Part shown: positions 41,048-48,131 of the stretch, piece by piece
Numbering within the stretch: position 1 is the first letter of the stretch
How the letters are laid out: every line of letters starts with the position of its first letter
The notes under the pieces: model-generated
The model's database searches: none
Seen by the model: the letters and a program-made list of their open reading frames with translations, nothing else
Told to the model about the DNA's origin: nothing
Translations under genes and position numbers: made by a program
Source of the DNA: Bin87 sp963665395
GTDB lineage: Bacteria; Chloroflexota; Dehalococcoidia; Lucifugimonadales; UBA3495
Assembly: GCA_963665395.2 (NCBI GenBank)
Contig: OY762251.1
Location: 3,472,001 to 3,536,000 of the forward strand
Direction of reading: 5' to 3'
Length of the DNA stretch: 64,000 nt

Positions 41048-41557
41048 ATGACCACCGAAAACGCGAACAAACCCGCTGACCGTCTGACTCACCTGGCCGA
41101 GGACGGCAGCGCCCGCATGGTTGACGTGAGCTGGAAGCCGGTTACCGACCGGTTCGCGCAGGCCGGCGGTTACGTGGTGATGCAACCGGCAACTTTGGCC
41201 CTCATTCGCGACGGATTGATGAAGAAAGGGGACGTGCTAACCATCGCCCAACTGGCCGGCATAATGGGCGCGAAACGGACGGCGGAACTGATCCCGCTGT
41301 GCCATCCGCTCCCTTTGAACAAGGTGGATGTAGAGTTGACGCTGGATGAACCGGAGAGTCGGGTCTGCGTCACGGCCACGGCGACTACGTCGGGCAAGAC
41401 CGGCGTGGAGATGGAAGCGCTAACCGCAGTATCGGTGGCCGCGTTGACGGTGTACGATATGTGCAAGGCGGTGGATCGAGGGGTACGCATTGACGGAATC
41501 CGGCTGCTGCGCAAGACCGGCGGGCAGTCCGGCGACATTGATTTGACCGATGCTTAA
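41048..41557 (+). CDS. moaC: Cyclic pyranopterin monophosphate synthase MoaC
   Basis: A 169-residue enzyme that completes the MoaA reaction to cPMP. Conserved blocks are MVDVSWKPVT, AGIMGAKRTAELIPLCHPLPLNKVDVE and TGVEMEALTAVSVAALTVYDMCKAVD, ending with LLRKTGGQSGDI. RBS GGGAGG lies before ATG 41048. The final four bases overlap a convergent hypothetical gene. moaA-moaC form a transcription unit. Confidence 0.96.
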   Translation: MTTENANKPADRLTHLAEDGSARMVDVSWKPVTDRFAQAGGYVVMQPATLALIRDGLMKKGDVLTIAQLAGIMGAKRTAELIPLCHPLPLNKVDVELTLDEPESRVCVTATATTSGKTGVEMEALTAVSVAALTVYDMCKAVDRGVRIDGIRLLRKTGGQSGDIDLTDA

Positions 41558-41922
41558 CCGTCGCGCCGGATCAGTTCGGCGGTCAGGACCCGGACGGCCT
41601 CGGTGAGGTAAATCAGGTATTCGCCGATGGTCAGATCCAAGGGTGTGAACTGCTCCACCTGGTCAACTTCCAGGACACCCACGATCCCCGGGATGGCGGT
41701 CACGTCCAGTTCGGCTATCGCGCCGTCCGGCGTCAGGACGACGCATCCCAGGTCGGGGTTGGGCATAGGGATGGGGTCAAGCTCTATCGCCTGGATGGTG
41801 GCCATGTCGAGGAACGCCGGGAATGGATCCAACAGGCGGCAAAGGCGGACGACCAAGGACTCCATCTGAACGGCGGCATCCGCGAGCAGGACCTGGGGAT
41901 CTTGAGCGTCGGAAGCAGCCAT
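41554..41922 (-). CDS. Hypothetical protein convergent with moaC
   Basis: A 122-residue protein, acidic, with no membrane helix and little sign of a known fold. The middle (IELDPIPMPNPDLGCVVLTPDGAIAELDV) contains the only striking stretch, followed by VDQVEQFTPLDLTIGEYLIYLTEAVRVL. Its stop overlaps the moaC end by four bases. Arrangement alone gives no clue to function. Coding is supported by amino-acid composition and the absence of a better frame on this stretch. Confidence 0.5.
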   Translation of the reverse strand: MAASDAQDPQVLLADAAVQMESLVVRLCRLLDPFPAFLDMATIQAIELDPIPMPNPDLGCVVLTPDGAIAELDVTAIPGIVGVLEVDQVEQFTPLDLTIGEYLIYLTEAVRVLTAELIRRDG

Positions 41923-41929
41923 TATCCAA

Positions 41930-41959
41930 TTGACAACCCGATGGTATGACCCTTACCAT
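41930..41959 (+). promoter_or_regulatory. Promoter of the tRNA-Met gene
   Basis: TTGACA at 41930-41935 and TACCAT at 41954-41959, 18 bases apart, about 45 bases upstream of the tRNA. Confidence 0.6.
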
Positions 41960-42005
41960 ATTCTTGAGCGCGGTAGCGTCGGCGTCTGGCCGTGGCTGCG
42001 CGGTG

Positions 42006-42080
42006 GGCGACGTAGCTCAGTGGCAGAGCGGGCGCTTCATAAGCGCTAGGTCGTTGGTTCGAATCCATCCGTCGCCACCA
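42006..42080 (+). tRNA. tRNA with anticodon CAU, probably elongator Met
   Basis: The 75-base gene has a 7-bp acceptor (GGCGACG/CGTCGCC), D arm GCTC..GAGC, anticodon loop TTCATAA (CAU) with stem GGCGC/GCGCT, T loop TTCGAAT and encoded CCA. The first pair is G-C, so it is not the initiator type. An Ile tRNA read by lysidine modification is the alternative. T-stem position 50-64 is a U-U mismatch, as in the selC gene of this window. Confidence 0.92.
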
Positions 42081-42100
42081 TAATCGCCTTTGAGCGCTGA

Positions 42101-42137
42101 ATCAAGCCGGGTCGCATGACCCGGCTTGATACGTTTT
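42101..42137 (+). terminator. Intrinsic terminator after the tRNA
   Basis: ATCAAGCCGGGTC (42101-42113) and GACCCGGCTTGAT (42118-42130) form a perfect 13-bp stem with GCAT loop, followed by ACGTTTTT. Confidence 0.9.
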
Positions 42138-42152
42138 TGCAGGGGACGGGTT

Positions 42153-43067
42153 CTATTCCTCGCGTTGGCCGAATTCCTCGCCCAGTTCGCTGAGGAACTG
42201 TTCGATCTCCGGTGACAAGGCGACGGCTTCCCCCGTGTCCTCGCCGCTCTCATCGGAAACCGGGGCTTCTGCTTCGTTGGTGTCGTAGTAATCTTCCATC
42301 TGCCGGATCAGGCCCTGGAGGTCGGAATTGCGTTCGACCGCTGCGTTCAGCTCCCGGTATTGCCTTTGACCGCGTCGCGTCGGCGCCAGGTCGGCGGGGA
42401 TCTCCGAGTACACCGATGAGAGCACTTCGATCATCCTGGCGGTGCCGTTGTAGTCCTCATCCAACTGGACGTATTGGGGCAGGTGAACCATGAAATTGAT
42501 GGCTTCAATCTCCATGCGCTCGATGCCGTCGGATACCAGATTCATAATCGTGGTCGGCCCCTGATAGGTGCTGCCCCGGAGCTTCAGATTGGGGACCGGC
42601 CGGAGCTGGGGCACGGACCCCAACGAGCCGGTGACGAGCAGAGGGCGAGTGTGGGGTACGGCGTCGTACATTGCCCCCAGGCGGCAGTACCGCTTGACGT
42701 TGAAGGATTCGACCACCTGCAGGATGGATTCCGTGTAAGTTTCGCTGTTGGCGTGGGGTTCGCGCAGGTGGAAGAAGAGGTAATCGGGGCCGTTTTCGGT
42801 GGTAGCGTACCGGATGATGCTGTTGGGGATGCGAACGCGGCGTTCGTTCTCCACCAAGCGCATACTGGGCCGGTAGCGGGTAAAGTCGAAGAACTCGCCA
42901 GGCCGGTGGAGCCGGCCCAATTCTCTTGAGCCGAGATACCGCTCCAACCGATTGAGGGTCAGAGTACCCACGCTGCCCACGTCCACCCAAGGGCGGATCA
43001 TGGCGAACACGTGGGGGTCTCGCAACTCAGGCAAGGGTTCCTGGAGGTCAAAAGCGCCAATCATCAT
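42153..43067 (-). CDS. PAC2-family (proteasome assembly chaperone-like) protein
   Basis: A 304-residue protein matching the PAC2 domain family. VDVGSVGTLTLNRLERYLG, FDFTRYRPSMRL, DYLFFHLREPHA, VKRYCRLGAMYDAVPHTRP and GPTTIMNLVSDGIERMEIEAINFMVHLPQY follow the usual order. The C-terminal 60 residues are acidic and disordered-looking. Bacterial and archaeal members are of unknown role. Assembly of ATP-dependent proteases is the family idea, based on eukaryotic relatives. No proteasome genes are in the window. Confidence 0.8.
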   Translation of the reverse strand: MMIGAFDLQEPLPELRDPHVFAMIRPWVDVGSVGTLTLNRLERYLGSRELGRLHRPGEFFDFTRYRPSMRLVENERRVRIPNSIIRYATTENGPDYLFFHLREPHANSETYTESILQVVESFNVKRYCRLGAMYDAVPHTRPLLVTGSLGSVPQLRPVPNLKLRGSTYQGPTTIMNLVSDGIERMEIEAINFMVHLPQYVQLDEDYNGTARMIEVLSSVYSEIPADLAPTRRGQRQYRELNAAVERNSDLQGLIRQMEDYYDTNEAEAPVSDESGEDTGEAVALSPEIEQFLSELGEEFGQREE

Positions 43068-43123
43068 AATGGGTTCATCTTGCCAGAGGCAGGCCGGATT
43101 TTCAAGGAGCGCAGCGGCATTAG

Positions 43124-43462
43124 CAGGACGATTGCAAAGTCGCCTGACCGTACCATTAGGTAAAAAGGGGCAGTTTGAACGAATGGAGGTGTCCTGTCAT
43201 GGACGCAGCCGCGCAGTCGCTTTTCCGTTGCCTGGAACAGATGCCGGATCCCCGGGTGGAGCAAAAGGGGATGGCACTGAGTTCCGCCGGCGGTGGGTCA
43301 GCGCGGAATTAGCCGACTATATCCGGGAGAAATTGGGGTTTCCCGAGGCGCGACAGGCCGCTCTGGGGGAGCAATCACGGGTGGCGATGGCCACGGGCGC
43401 ACCCGAACTGACCATCGCCCGACTGTTCGGACCACCATCATACTGACTTTGCAATCGTCCTG
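43124..43462 (+). mobile_element. ISAs1-like remnant with intact terminal repeats
   Basis: The 339-bp segment is bounded by perfect 18-bp inverted repeats, CAGGACGATTGCAAAGTC (43124-43141) and its complement at 43445-43462. Inside is the start of a transposase-like frame with a good ribosome site. No target duplication is obvious. It looks like an internally deleted copy that may still be mobilised in trans. Confidence 0.7.
43199..43312 (+). pseudogene. Truncated ISAs1-type transposase start
   Basis: After GGAGG and ATG 43199 the frame reads AAQSLFRCLEQMPDPRVEQK, which matches the N-terminal F-x-x-(V/M)PDPR motif of ISAs1-family transposases, then loses similarity and ends at TAG 43310-43312. 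The DDE core is deleted, so it cannot be active. The frame lies entirely within the terminal repeats. Confidence 0.6.
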
Positions 43463-43503
43463 AGTGGCAACGCCGGGCGTTCCGGGGTGGGATACCCCGG
43501 AAA

Positions 43504-43761
43504 TTAGTTGGCGGCGGTTTCGGCGGCGGCGTGTCCCGCCAGCATCTCATCGAGCATACGCTGCAAGGCCATGGTGTGGCTGCAAACCCGTCGGGTGCTG
43601 AAAAACGCGCACTCGCAGCGCCAATCGCCGTCCTTGTACGCGACCCGGTAGGTGTTGTGGTTGCCGACGAAAGAGGCTTCAAAGGTGTGGATGTTCACCC
43701 GCCCCGGTTCCTCGGCGTATTTCCGTGCCTTGTCAACCTTGCCGATGTAGCTCGAAGTCAT
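43504..43761 (-). CDS. SWIM zinc-finger protein
   Basis: An 85-residue protein that consists of little more than a SWIM finger. WRCECAFFSTRRVCSHTMAL contains the CxC-x8-CxH signature. The preceding SFVGNHNTYRVAYKDGDW is the usual beta hairpin. SWIM fingers bind DNA or partner proteins and occur in SWI2/SNF2 and transposase-like proteins. Start ATG 43761 is chosen because codons upstream look non-coding. It lies between an IS remnant and a pair of small-protein genes and is divergently oriented to the latter. Confidence 0.75.
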   Translation of the reverse strand: MTSSYIGKVDKARKYAEEPGRVNIHTFEASFVGNHNTYRVAYKDGDWRCECAFFSTRRVCSHTMALQRMLDEMLAGHAAAETAAN

Positions 43762-43909
43762 TTCAACCCCCGTAGTGTTCTCGGGGCAGGATTGATGGCC
43801 CGCCCGGTAGTTTGAATGGTACTGGCAACGGGGCCGGCGGGTCAATATCCCGACGCGCTTTATTATGCCGTTTGATAATATCGTATATCAAAGATAGGGT
43901 ATTTGCCAG

Positions 43910-43938
43910 TTGACAACCGCGTTATCAGCCAATACGAT
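43910..43938 (+). promoter_or_regulatory. Promoter of small-protein gene 1
   Basis: TTGACA at 43910-43915 and TACGAT at 43933-43938 with an ideal 17-base spacer. An inverted repeat ATACG-N12-CGTAT (43932-43953) overlaps the -10 and likely start site. Confidence 0.8.
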
Positions 43939-43992
43939 ACATAGCATCCGTATCAACGATGCAGCGCAAACCCCATGAGGAAGGAGGCAACG

Positions 43993-44220
43993 ATGGTTAC
44001 CGTCAACGAGCGCCTGATTACCGCCGATATTGACCTTGACGACCGTTTCGGGTTGCTGACCCAGTGGGTCGAGCAGGACATGGCTGACATCCTCACCGAG
44101 TTCGGCGCCCGCATGGAGGACAGCGCGCCGGAGCGGGTCAAGCACATCCCGCCGCCCGCCATGGCCTACGGCATCCCCATGGCCGGCGTCCGCTACTACA
44201 CCTACGTCCCCGAGAGCTAA
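43993..44220 (+). CDS. Small paralogous protein 1 with YGIPMAGVRYYT C-terminus
   Basis: A 75-residue protein, no signal peptide or membrane helix. N-terminus MVTVNER and C-terminus AMAYGIPMAGVRYYTYVPES are shared with the second copy at 44386-44607, while the middle diverges. AAGGAGG lies five bases before ATG. A strong promoter with overlapping inverted repeat precedes it and a perfect GC hairpin follows. I recognise no family. The conserved, aromatic-rich C-terminal block could be an interaction tag, a processed peptide or a signal. No modification enzyme or transporter is adjacent. Confidence 0.75.
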   Translation: MVTVNERLITADIDLDDRFGLLTQWVEQDMADILTEFGARMEDSAPERVKHIPPPAMAYGIPMAGVRYYTYVPES

Positions 44221-44251
44221 CCACACCCCGCGGCCACCGCAGCGACGCGCT

Positions 44252-44279
44252 CAGGGGGCGGCCGGCGGGCCGCCCCCTG
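44252..44279 (+). terminator. Hairpin after small-protein gene 1
   Basis: CAGGGGGCGGCC (44252-44263) pairs perfectly with GGCCGCCCCCTG (44268-44279) around GGCG. It separates the two duplicated units. Confidence 0.75.
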
Positions 44280-44302
44280 TATTTGAAGGCTGCTGCAAAT
44301 AT

Positions 44303-44331
44303 TTGACGAAAATTGAATGAACTGATATGAT
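44303..44331 (+). promoter_or_regulatory. Promoter of small-protein gene 2
   Basis: TTGACG at 44303-44308 and TATGAT at 44326-44331, spacer 17. An inverted repeat GATATG-N8-CATATC (44324-44343) overlaps the -10. The downstream leader shares AGCAT, ATCAA and GATGCA in order with unit 1. Confidence 0.8.
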
Positions 44332-44385
44332 ACGAAGCATATCAAGTTTTGATGCAAATGACGTCAAACAAAGGAGCGCGAAACG

Positions 44386-44607
44386 ATGGTTACAATAAAC
44401 GAACGCAACCTGGTTAGAGACACCGACCACCAGCCCGGCCGCCTCCCTGAAAAGGTCCAACGGGACCTGGCAGAAGCCCTCAACGAGTACGGCGCGCCGT
44501 TGGCCGAGCCGGCCCCCGAGCGCAAGCCCGACCTGCCGCTGACCAGCTTCGCCTACGGCATCCCCATGGCCGGCGTCCGCTACTACACCTTCACGCCGGA
44601 GCGTTAA
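44386..44607 (+). CDS. Small paralogous protein 2 with YGIPMAGVRYYT C-terminus
   Basis: A 73-residue paralogue of the preceding gene. It begins MVTINER and ends SFAYGIPMAGVRYYTFTPER. The nucleotides encoding the end of the block (44551-44590) are identical to 44164-44203 in copy 1 over 40 bases, although the middle of the protein has diverged, a sign of gene conversion or strong constraint. AAAGGAG precedes the ATG. Its promoter and leader resemble those of copy 1. The GTAGGGGCG palindrome follows 30 bases later. Function unknown. Confidence 0.75.
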   Translation: MVTINERNLVRDTDHQPGRLPEKVQRDLAEALNEYGAPLAEPAPERKPDLPLTSFAYGIPMAGVRYYTFTPER

Positions 44608-44637
44608 GGCGACGGTGAGGACACCTCAGCGCCGCTT

Positions 44638-44665
44638 GTAGGGGCGACCGGCCGGTCGCCCCTAC
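44638..44665. repeat. 28-bp palindromic repeat, GTAGGGGCG family
   Basis: GTAGGGGCGACCGG (44638-44651) is followed directly by its exact complement CCGGTCGCCCCTAC (44652-44665), a perfect palindrome. It lies between the second small-protein gene and the convergent methyltransferase gene and may end transcription on both sides. Confidence 0.88.
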
Positions 44666-44683
44666 GTCTTGCCCTTGTGGTAG

Positions 44684-46345
44684 TCAGACCAGGCTACTCT
44701 GCCGCCCCTGCGTCCGCCGCCGCCGCGGCGCCTGCCGGAAGGTCGCCGGCGGCACCATCCGGAAGGTCGCCGGCGGCGCCATCCGGGGGTATTGCGCCTC
44801 GACGCCGTTCAGCAGCTCGGCTACAGTCAGGATTTGCAGGCGGGGATACTGGTGATCCGGGTAGTGTTCCGGGGTGTAGAAACCGGCGGAGGCCGCTTCC
44901 TGCAACATGGGGCGGGTCGGCTCGTTCAGGGTGATGAACAGGCCGATTTCCGCCTTTTCCCGCGCCATGTCCCCTTTCAGCGTGGCGATCATGCCCCGGT
45001 TGACCTGGCCGCTTTTCACCTGCACGACGATGCGCCTGGCCTTGCCGCTGTTGTCGTCGAAGAAGTTGATGACGCCGTCAATGCCGGCGTCGGCGCCCTT
45101 CTTTTTGTCCTTGGCCGGCCGGGCGTCCACCAGGCTGACGCCCCACCATTCAAACTGGTAGCGGTCGTGCCGCGCCAAGGCTGCCGCGCTGGCCGGGTCC
45201 TGGGGAACGCCCACCACTTCGTAGGGACGCAGGTCATCGCCAAAGGTGTCGTGCAGCCGATGCCGCATCAGGGACATTGCCAGGTGGGTAATGTCAATGC
45301 CAATCCAGCGGCGGTTGAGGCGTTCCGCGGCCACGGTGGCAGTACCGCAGCCGCAGAAGGGATCGAGCACCACATCGCCCTCGTTGCTGCTGGCGTTGAT
45401 GATGCGCTCCAGCAGGGCCTCGGGCTTTTGCGTGGGGTAGCCGAGGCGTTCCTTGTGCCATGACCGCAAGGGTTGTATATCATCCCAAACGTCTTGGGCC
45501 GGTACGCCCGGGTGTTCGTCAAAGTACACTTTCAGCCGGGGGACTCCGTTTCGCGTCCAATAGATTTTATCCTCTTGAATGAGAGTGGAGATTCCGGCAT
45601 CGTCGTACATCCAATGCCGTCCCGCCGGCGGTTCAATTACGCCACGTTCACCGAAATCCCGCGCCGGGCCGGGGCCGGCCGCCGACAGGTCTGCGGACAT
45701 AAACTTGCGCCCGTCCGGGTCAGAGTAGCGGTAGTAGTTGGCTACGTAATCGGGATCCAGCGGCTGATAGACTTTGTTCCACTCAAAGTCCGCGCTCTTG
45801 TGATACAGCAGAATTATGTCGTGAACTCTACCCAGCCCTTTGGCGTCGCTGTGGCTGGTGGTGCGACGCCAGATGATTTCGTTGCGGTAGTTGGTATGCC
45901 CGAATATCGAGTCCATCAGCAGCTTAAGATAGTGGCTGGCGGTGGGGTCGCAGTGCAGGTAGATGCTGCCGGTGGGTTTGAGGACGCGGTGCAGTTCGGC
46001 GATGCGCGGGGCCATCATGGCGAGGTAGGCCATCATGTCGCTCTGGCCCAGAAAGCCGCGCATGGCCTGGAGCAGGTCGGCCAGCTTTTCGGGGCCGTCG
46101 GTGACCACGGCGCGGTAGGCCGCTTCCGACTCCAGCCCCCAATGCCAGGTGTCCTCAAAGGCGGTAATCTGGGCGTCGGAAAGTTCGCCCGTCTGCTCCT
46201 GGAAAAAGGCGTTGTAGTTGACGTTGGAGTTGAAAGGCGGGTCCAGGTAGATGAGGTCAACGCTAGCGTCGGCGACGTGCTCCCGGAGGATGTCCAGGTT
46301 GTCGCCGAAGTAGAGGCGGTTGGGGGTTTCGGAGGGGGCGGTCAT
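44684..46345 (-). CDS. Site-specific DNA methyltransferase fused to an Mrr-like nuclease domain
   Basis: A 553-residue protein. Residues 1-370 are an adenine- or cytosine-N methyltransferase of beta order: catalytic motif IV LIYLDPPFNSN near 32-42, target region, then motif I LDPFCGCGTATVAAERL near 340. Residues 400-500 look like a PD-(D/E)XK domain of Mrr type: GADAGIDGVINFF and RRIVVQVKSGQVNRG (the Q-x-K motif). It could methylate its own DNA and cut unmodified or modified DNA. The C-terminus has two PPATFR repeats. ATG 46345 overlaps the DUF2442 stop by four bases, so the three genes form one unit. Confidence 0.85.
   Translation of the reverse strand: MTAPSETPNRLYFGDNLDILREHVADASVDLIYLDPPFNSNVNYNAFFQEQTGELSDAQITAFEDTWHWGLESEAAYRAVVTDGPEKLADLLQAMRGFLGQSDMMAYLAMMAPRIAELHRVLKPTGSIYLHCDPTASHYLKLLMDSIFGHTNYRNEIIWRRTTSHSDAKGLGRVHDIILLYHKSADFEWNKVYQPLDPDYVANYYRYSDPDGRKFMSADLSAAGPGPARDFGERGVIEPPAGRHWMYDDAGISTLIQEDKIYWTRNGVPRLKVYFDEHPGVPAQDVWDDIQPLRSWHKERLGYPTQKPEALLERIINASSNEGDVVLDPFCGCGTATVAAERLNRRWIGIDITHLAMSLMRHRLHDTFGDDLRPYEVVGVPQDPASAAALARHDRYQFEWWGVSLVDARPAKDKKKGADAGIDGVINFFDDNSGKARRIVVQVKSGQVNRGMIATLKGDMAREKAEIGLFITLNEPTRPMLQEAASAGFYTPEHYPDHQYPRLQILTVAELLNGVEAQYPRMAPPATFRMVPPATFRQAPRRRRTQGRQSSLV
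44738..44786. repeat. 24-bp tandem repeat in the methyltransferase 3' end
   Basis: GGAAGGTCGCCGGCGGC followed by A/GCCATCC occurs twice in tandem and encodes the duplicated PPATFR motif near the C-terminus. Confidence 0.7.
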
Positions 46346-46713
46346 GGCGTGGTTCCGCGCCACAAGCCCTGCCTTCGCAAGTCCCATTCGGTGAAGGTCT
46401 GGACTCCTTTGTATGGGGATTTGCGGAACTCCTGAATAGCCGCCAGCCACCGCGCGATGGAACTTTTGCTCTCGCCGGAATTGTCGATGCCTTTCAGAAG
46501 GTCCGGGATGCGGACGTCTTCATTCAGGTCAGGCCAGTGGATTTCATCGCGCCAGGTTTCATAGCCGGCGCGTTCTTCCGGCGTCGCGTGCCAGAGCCGG
46601 GGAAACGTATCCGCGGTGAAGGGACTGATCACTTCCCTGCCGTCGGATAGAGTGACGATAAACTCGTTGTCGGTGAACTTTAGCGATAGCCCTTCAGTCA
46701 GCAAAGTAGTCAT
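46342..46713 (-). CDS. DUF2442 protein
   Basis: A 123-residue protein with the DUF2442 core (LSLKFTDNEFIVTLSDGREVISPF, then FPRLWHATPEERAGYE, and WPDLNEDVRIPDLLKG), followed by a helical tail with SSIARWLAAIQEF that resembles a DNA-binding fold. DUF2442 genes commonly sit beside DUF4160 genes, and here the DUF4160 gene is directly upstream with a 20-base overlap. Its stop overlaps the methyltransferase start. It may act as an antitoxin or regulator. This is family lore, not shown by sequence. Confidence 0.82.
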   Translation of the reverse strand: MTTLLTEGLSLKFTDNEFIVTLSDGREVISPFTADTFPRLWHATPEERAGYETWRDEIHWPDLNEDVRIPDLLKGIDNSGESKSSIARWLAAIQEFRKSPYKGVQTFTEWDLRRQGLWRGTTP

Positions 46714-46942
46714 GCCATGTCTCCAAGCACCGATCTCTGTTTTCTTCAATCAGACGTTGCGCCCGCCGAACATATTGTGGCCGCATACCGTCATTGCGCT
46801 CGAGTGATACGTCTTGATCAAGCCAGAATTTTGCGGCGGCTCCCGACGAATGGCGAACATGGATATGGGGTGGCTCGCCGCTATCTCCAGCGTAGAAACG
46901 AGATATGAACGGCCCCTCTCTGAATACTTCAGGCACCATCAA
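46694..46942 (-). CDS. DUF4160 protein
   Basis: An 82-residue DUF4160 protein. FISRFYAGDSGEPPHIHVRHSSG with the conserved P-P-H-x-H-V and the AKFWLDQDVSLERNDGM segment are the family hallmarks. It is often paired with DUF2442 in a presumed toxin-antitoxin arrangement. The reading frame overlaps the DUF2442 start by 20 bases. It is the first gene of the DUF4160-DUF2442-methyltransferase unit. Confidence 0.85.
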   Translation of the reverse strand: MMVPEVFREGPFISRFYAGDSGEPPHIHVRHSSGAAAKFWLDQDVSLERNDGMRPQYVRRAQRLIEENRDRCLETWHDYFAD

Positions 46943-47060
46943 TCTCCCTAGCGCGCTACGGCTCGGATTGCTCCGTGATTTGCCTCCTTTGCCGACGTTG
47001 CGGAATTGTAGCAGGTTCTGGCCGAGTAGAGGCGGTTGGGGGTTCGGGGGCGGCGGTCAT

Positions 47061-47369
47061 CTAGGCGTCATCATCGGCGGCGGCCGCGGTGGTGTTGGGT
47101 TGGCCCGTCGCTCTGGCGTCGGCGGCTTTGGCTCCGGGAATCCCATCCGGGTATTTTTCGGCCAGTTCGCGCCGGACCCTCATCCTGGCTTGTCTTCGCT
47201 CCTCATCCAGATGAGGCGGCGGAACCCATTCGTGATCGCGGAGCGATTCCTCAATTTCCCGCTCGTATTCGTCCAGGTCATCATCGCTGAAAGGCCACCA
47301 GGCATCGAACTCCTCGTCGGTCAGCGGGGCGTCCGATATTTGGTCGTTTTTCTCTTGACTGCCGCTCAT
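47061..47369 (-). CDS. Antitoxin-like protein of the BrnT-like pair
   Basis: A 102-residue acidic protein. It begins with a Asp/Glu-rich N-terminus and LTDEEFDAWWPFSDDDLDEYEREIEESL, then a basic helix (DEERRQARMRVRRELAEKYPDG) and ends with TTAAAADDDA. The placement 12 bases after a BrnT/DUF4258-like toxin gene indicates its antitoxin. A decayed paralogue lies at 47691-48131. The DNA-binding part is not obvious. The antitoxin call rests on position and charge. Confidence 0.65.
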   Translation of the reverse strand: MSGSQEKNDQISDAPLTDEEFDAWWPFSDDDLDEYEREIEESLRDHEWVPPPHLDEERRQARMRVRRELAEKYPDGIPGAKAADARATGQPNTTAAAADDDA

Positions 47370-47381
47370 TATCGCCTCCGA

Positions 47382-47651
47382 TCACTCGATATAATCGCGG
47401 GTGTATTTTCGGCTTGGATACGCCGTCCTCAGAGATTCAACGTCACCGTCGCGGTAAAAGGGAACCACGTAGGCGTAACCATCAATGTGAACCACGTACA
47501 GGCGCTGTCCGGGATGCCGTGCCTGGTTGGGGTGCGGTATGTCGGCGACCAGCCCGCCGTGTTCCAAATGATACACCACGTCGTCGAACGACAGGCCCCG
47601 ATTGCGTCGCAGCCATTCGTTCTTGTCGGCATCCCACGTGTATTCGGGCAT
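47382..47651 (-). CDS. BrnT-like toxin (RelE-fold)
   Basis: An 89-residue protein starting YTWDADKNEWLRRNRGLSF, containing HGGLVADIPHPNQARHPGQ, VHIDGYAYVVPFYR and ending TAYPSRKYTRDYIE. Such W-x-x-x-K-N-x-W and P-S-R-K-x-T-R-x-Y patterns are seen in BrnT/DUF4258-type ribonuclease toxins, in which the basic C-terminus is catalytic. It precedes its presumed antitoxin, the toxin-first order usual for BrnTA. It is intact. Confidence 0.78.
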   Translation of the reverse strand: MPEYTWDADKNEWLRRNRGLSFDDVVYHLEHGGLVADIPHPNQARHPGQRLYVVHIDGYAYVVPFYRDGDVESLRTAYPSRKYTRDYIE

Positions 47652-47690
47652 AAGCGAAACGGAAAAGCGATTGGGTGATGGCGCGGTTAT

Positions 47691-48131
47691 CTATGCGTCA
47701 TCGTCGCCGGCCGCGGCGGTATCGGTCTGACCTTGCGGGTCGGCATCCGCGGGCTTATCGATTGGAACCCACCGCCAAAGGTCGTCGGCGGGGGTAAGGG
47801 CTTTGGCGAATTCGTCCCAGGCCGCCGGGTCGTCCTAAGGAGTCGGAGCCTCGCCACGCCAGTACGCGAGCAAGCCGGGCGGGAATTTCTTCTGTTGCTC
47901 TTCGGTCAGTCCCGCCGGGTACGTTCTGCTCCGGGCGCGGCGAGCCGTTTTTTGGATACGCCGCCTTTTTTCCTCCCAATCGGGATCCGGGAGAATCTCG
48001 TAACCGCTGATGGACTCCTCAATTTCCCGCTCGAACTCATCAAGGTCGTCATCATTGAACGGTCACCAGGCATCGAACTCCTCGTCGTCTATCGGTGGCG
48101 TCGTTCGTGTTTCATCCTTGTTGCTGTTCAT
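47691..48131 (-). pseudogene. Decayed antitoxin paralogue with in-frame TGA and TAG
   Basis: The frame from ATG 48131 reads PPIDDEEFDAW, then TGA where the intact copy has a second Trp, then PFNDDDLDEFEREIEES as in the intact gene at 47061-47369. It continues through LTEEQQKKFPPGLLAYW to a TAG after GEAPTP and on to a C-terminal TAAAGDDDA, also matching the intact paralogue. Alignment of the TGA with Trp argues against selenocysteine. It is a duplicated and broken copy. Confidence 0.7.

Noticed and set aside
43993..44607. Calling the small-protein pair RiPP precursors
   Set aside because: No maturase, protease or transporter gene lies adjacent, and the conserved end with variable middle is not the normal precursor pattern; left as unknown.
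47691..48131. TGA in the antitoxin paralogue as a selenocysteine codon
   Set aside because: The intact paralogue has Trp at the same position, no SECIS hairpin is apparent after the TGA, and a second stop (TAG) follows, so mutation is the simpler reading.
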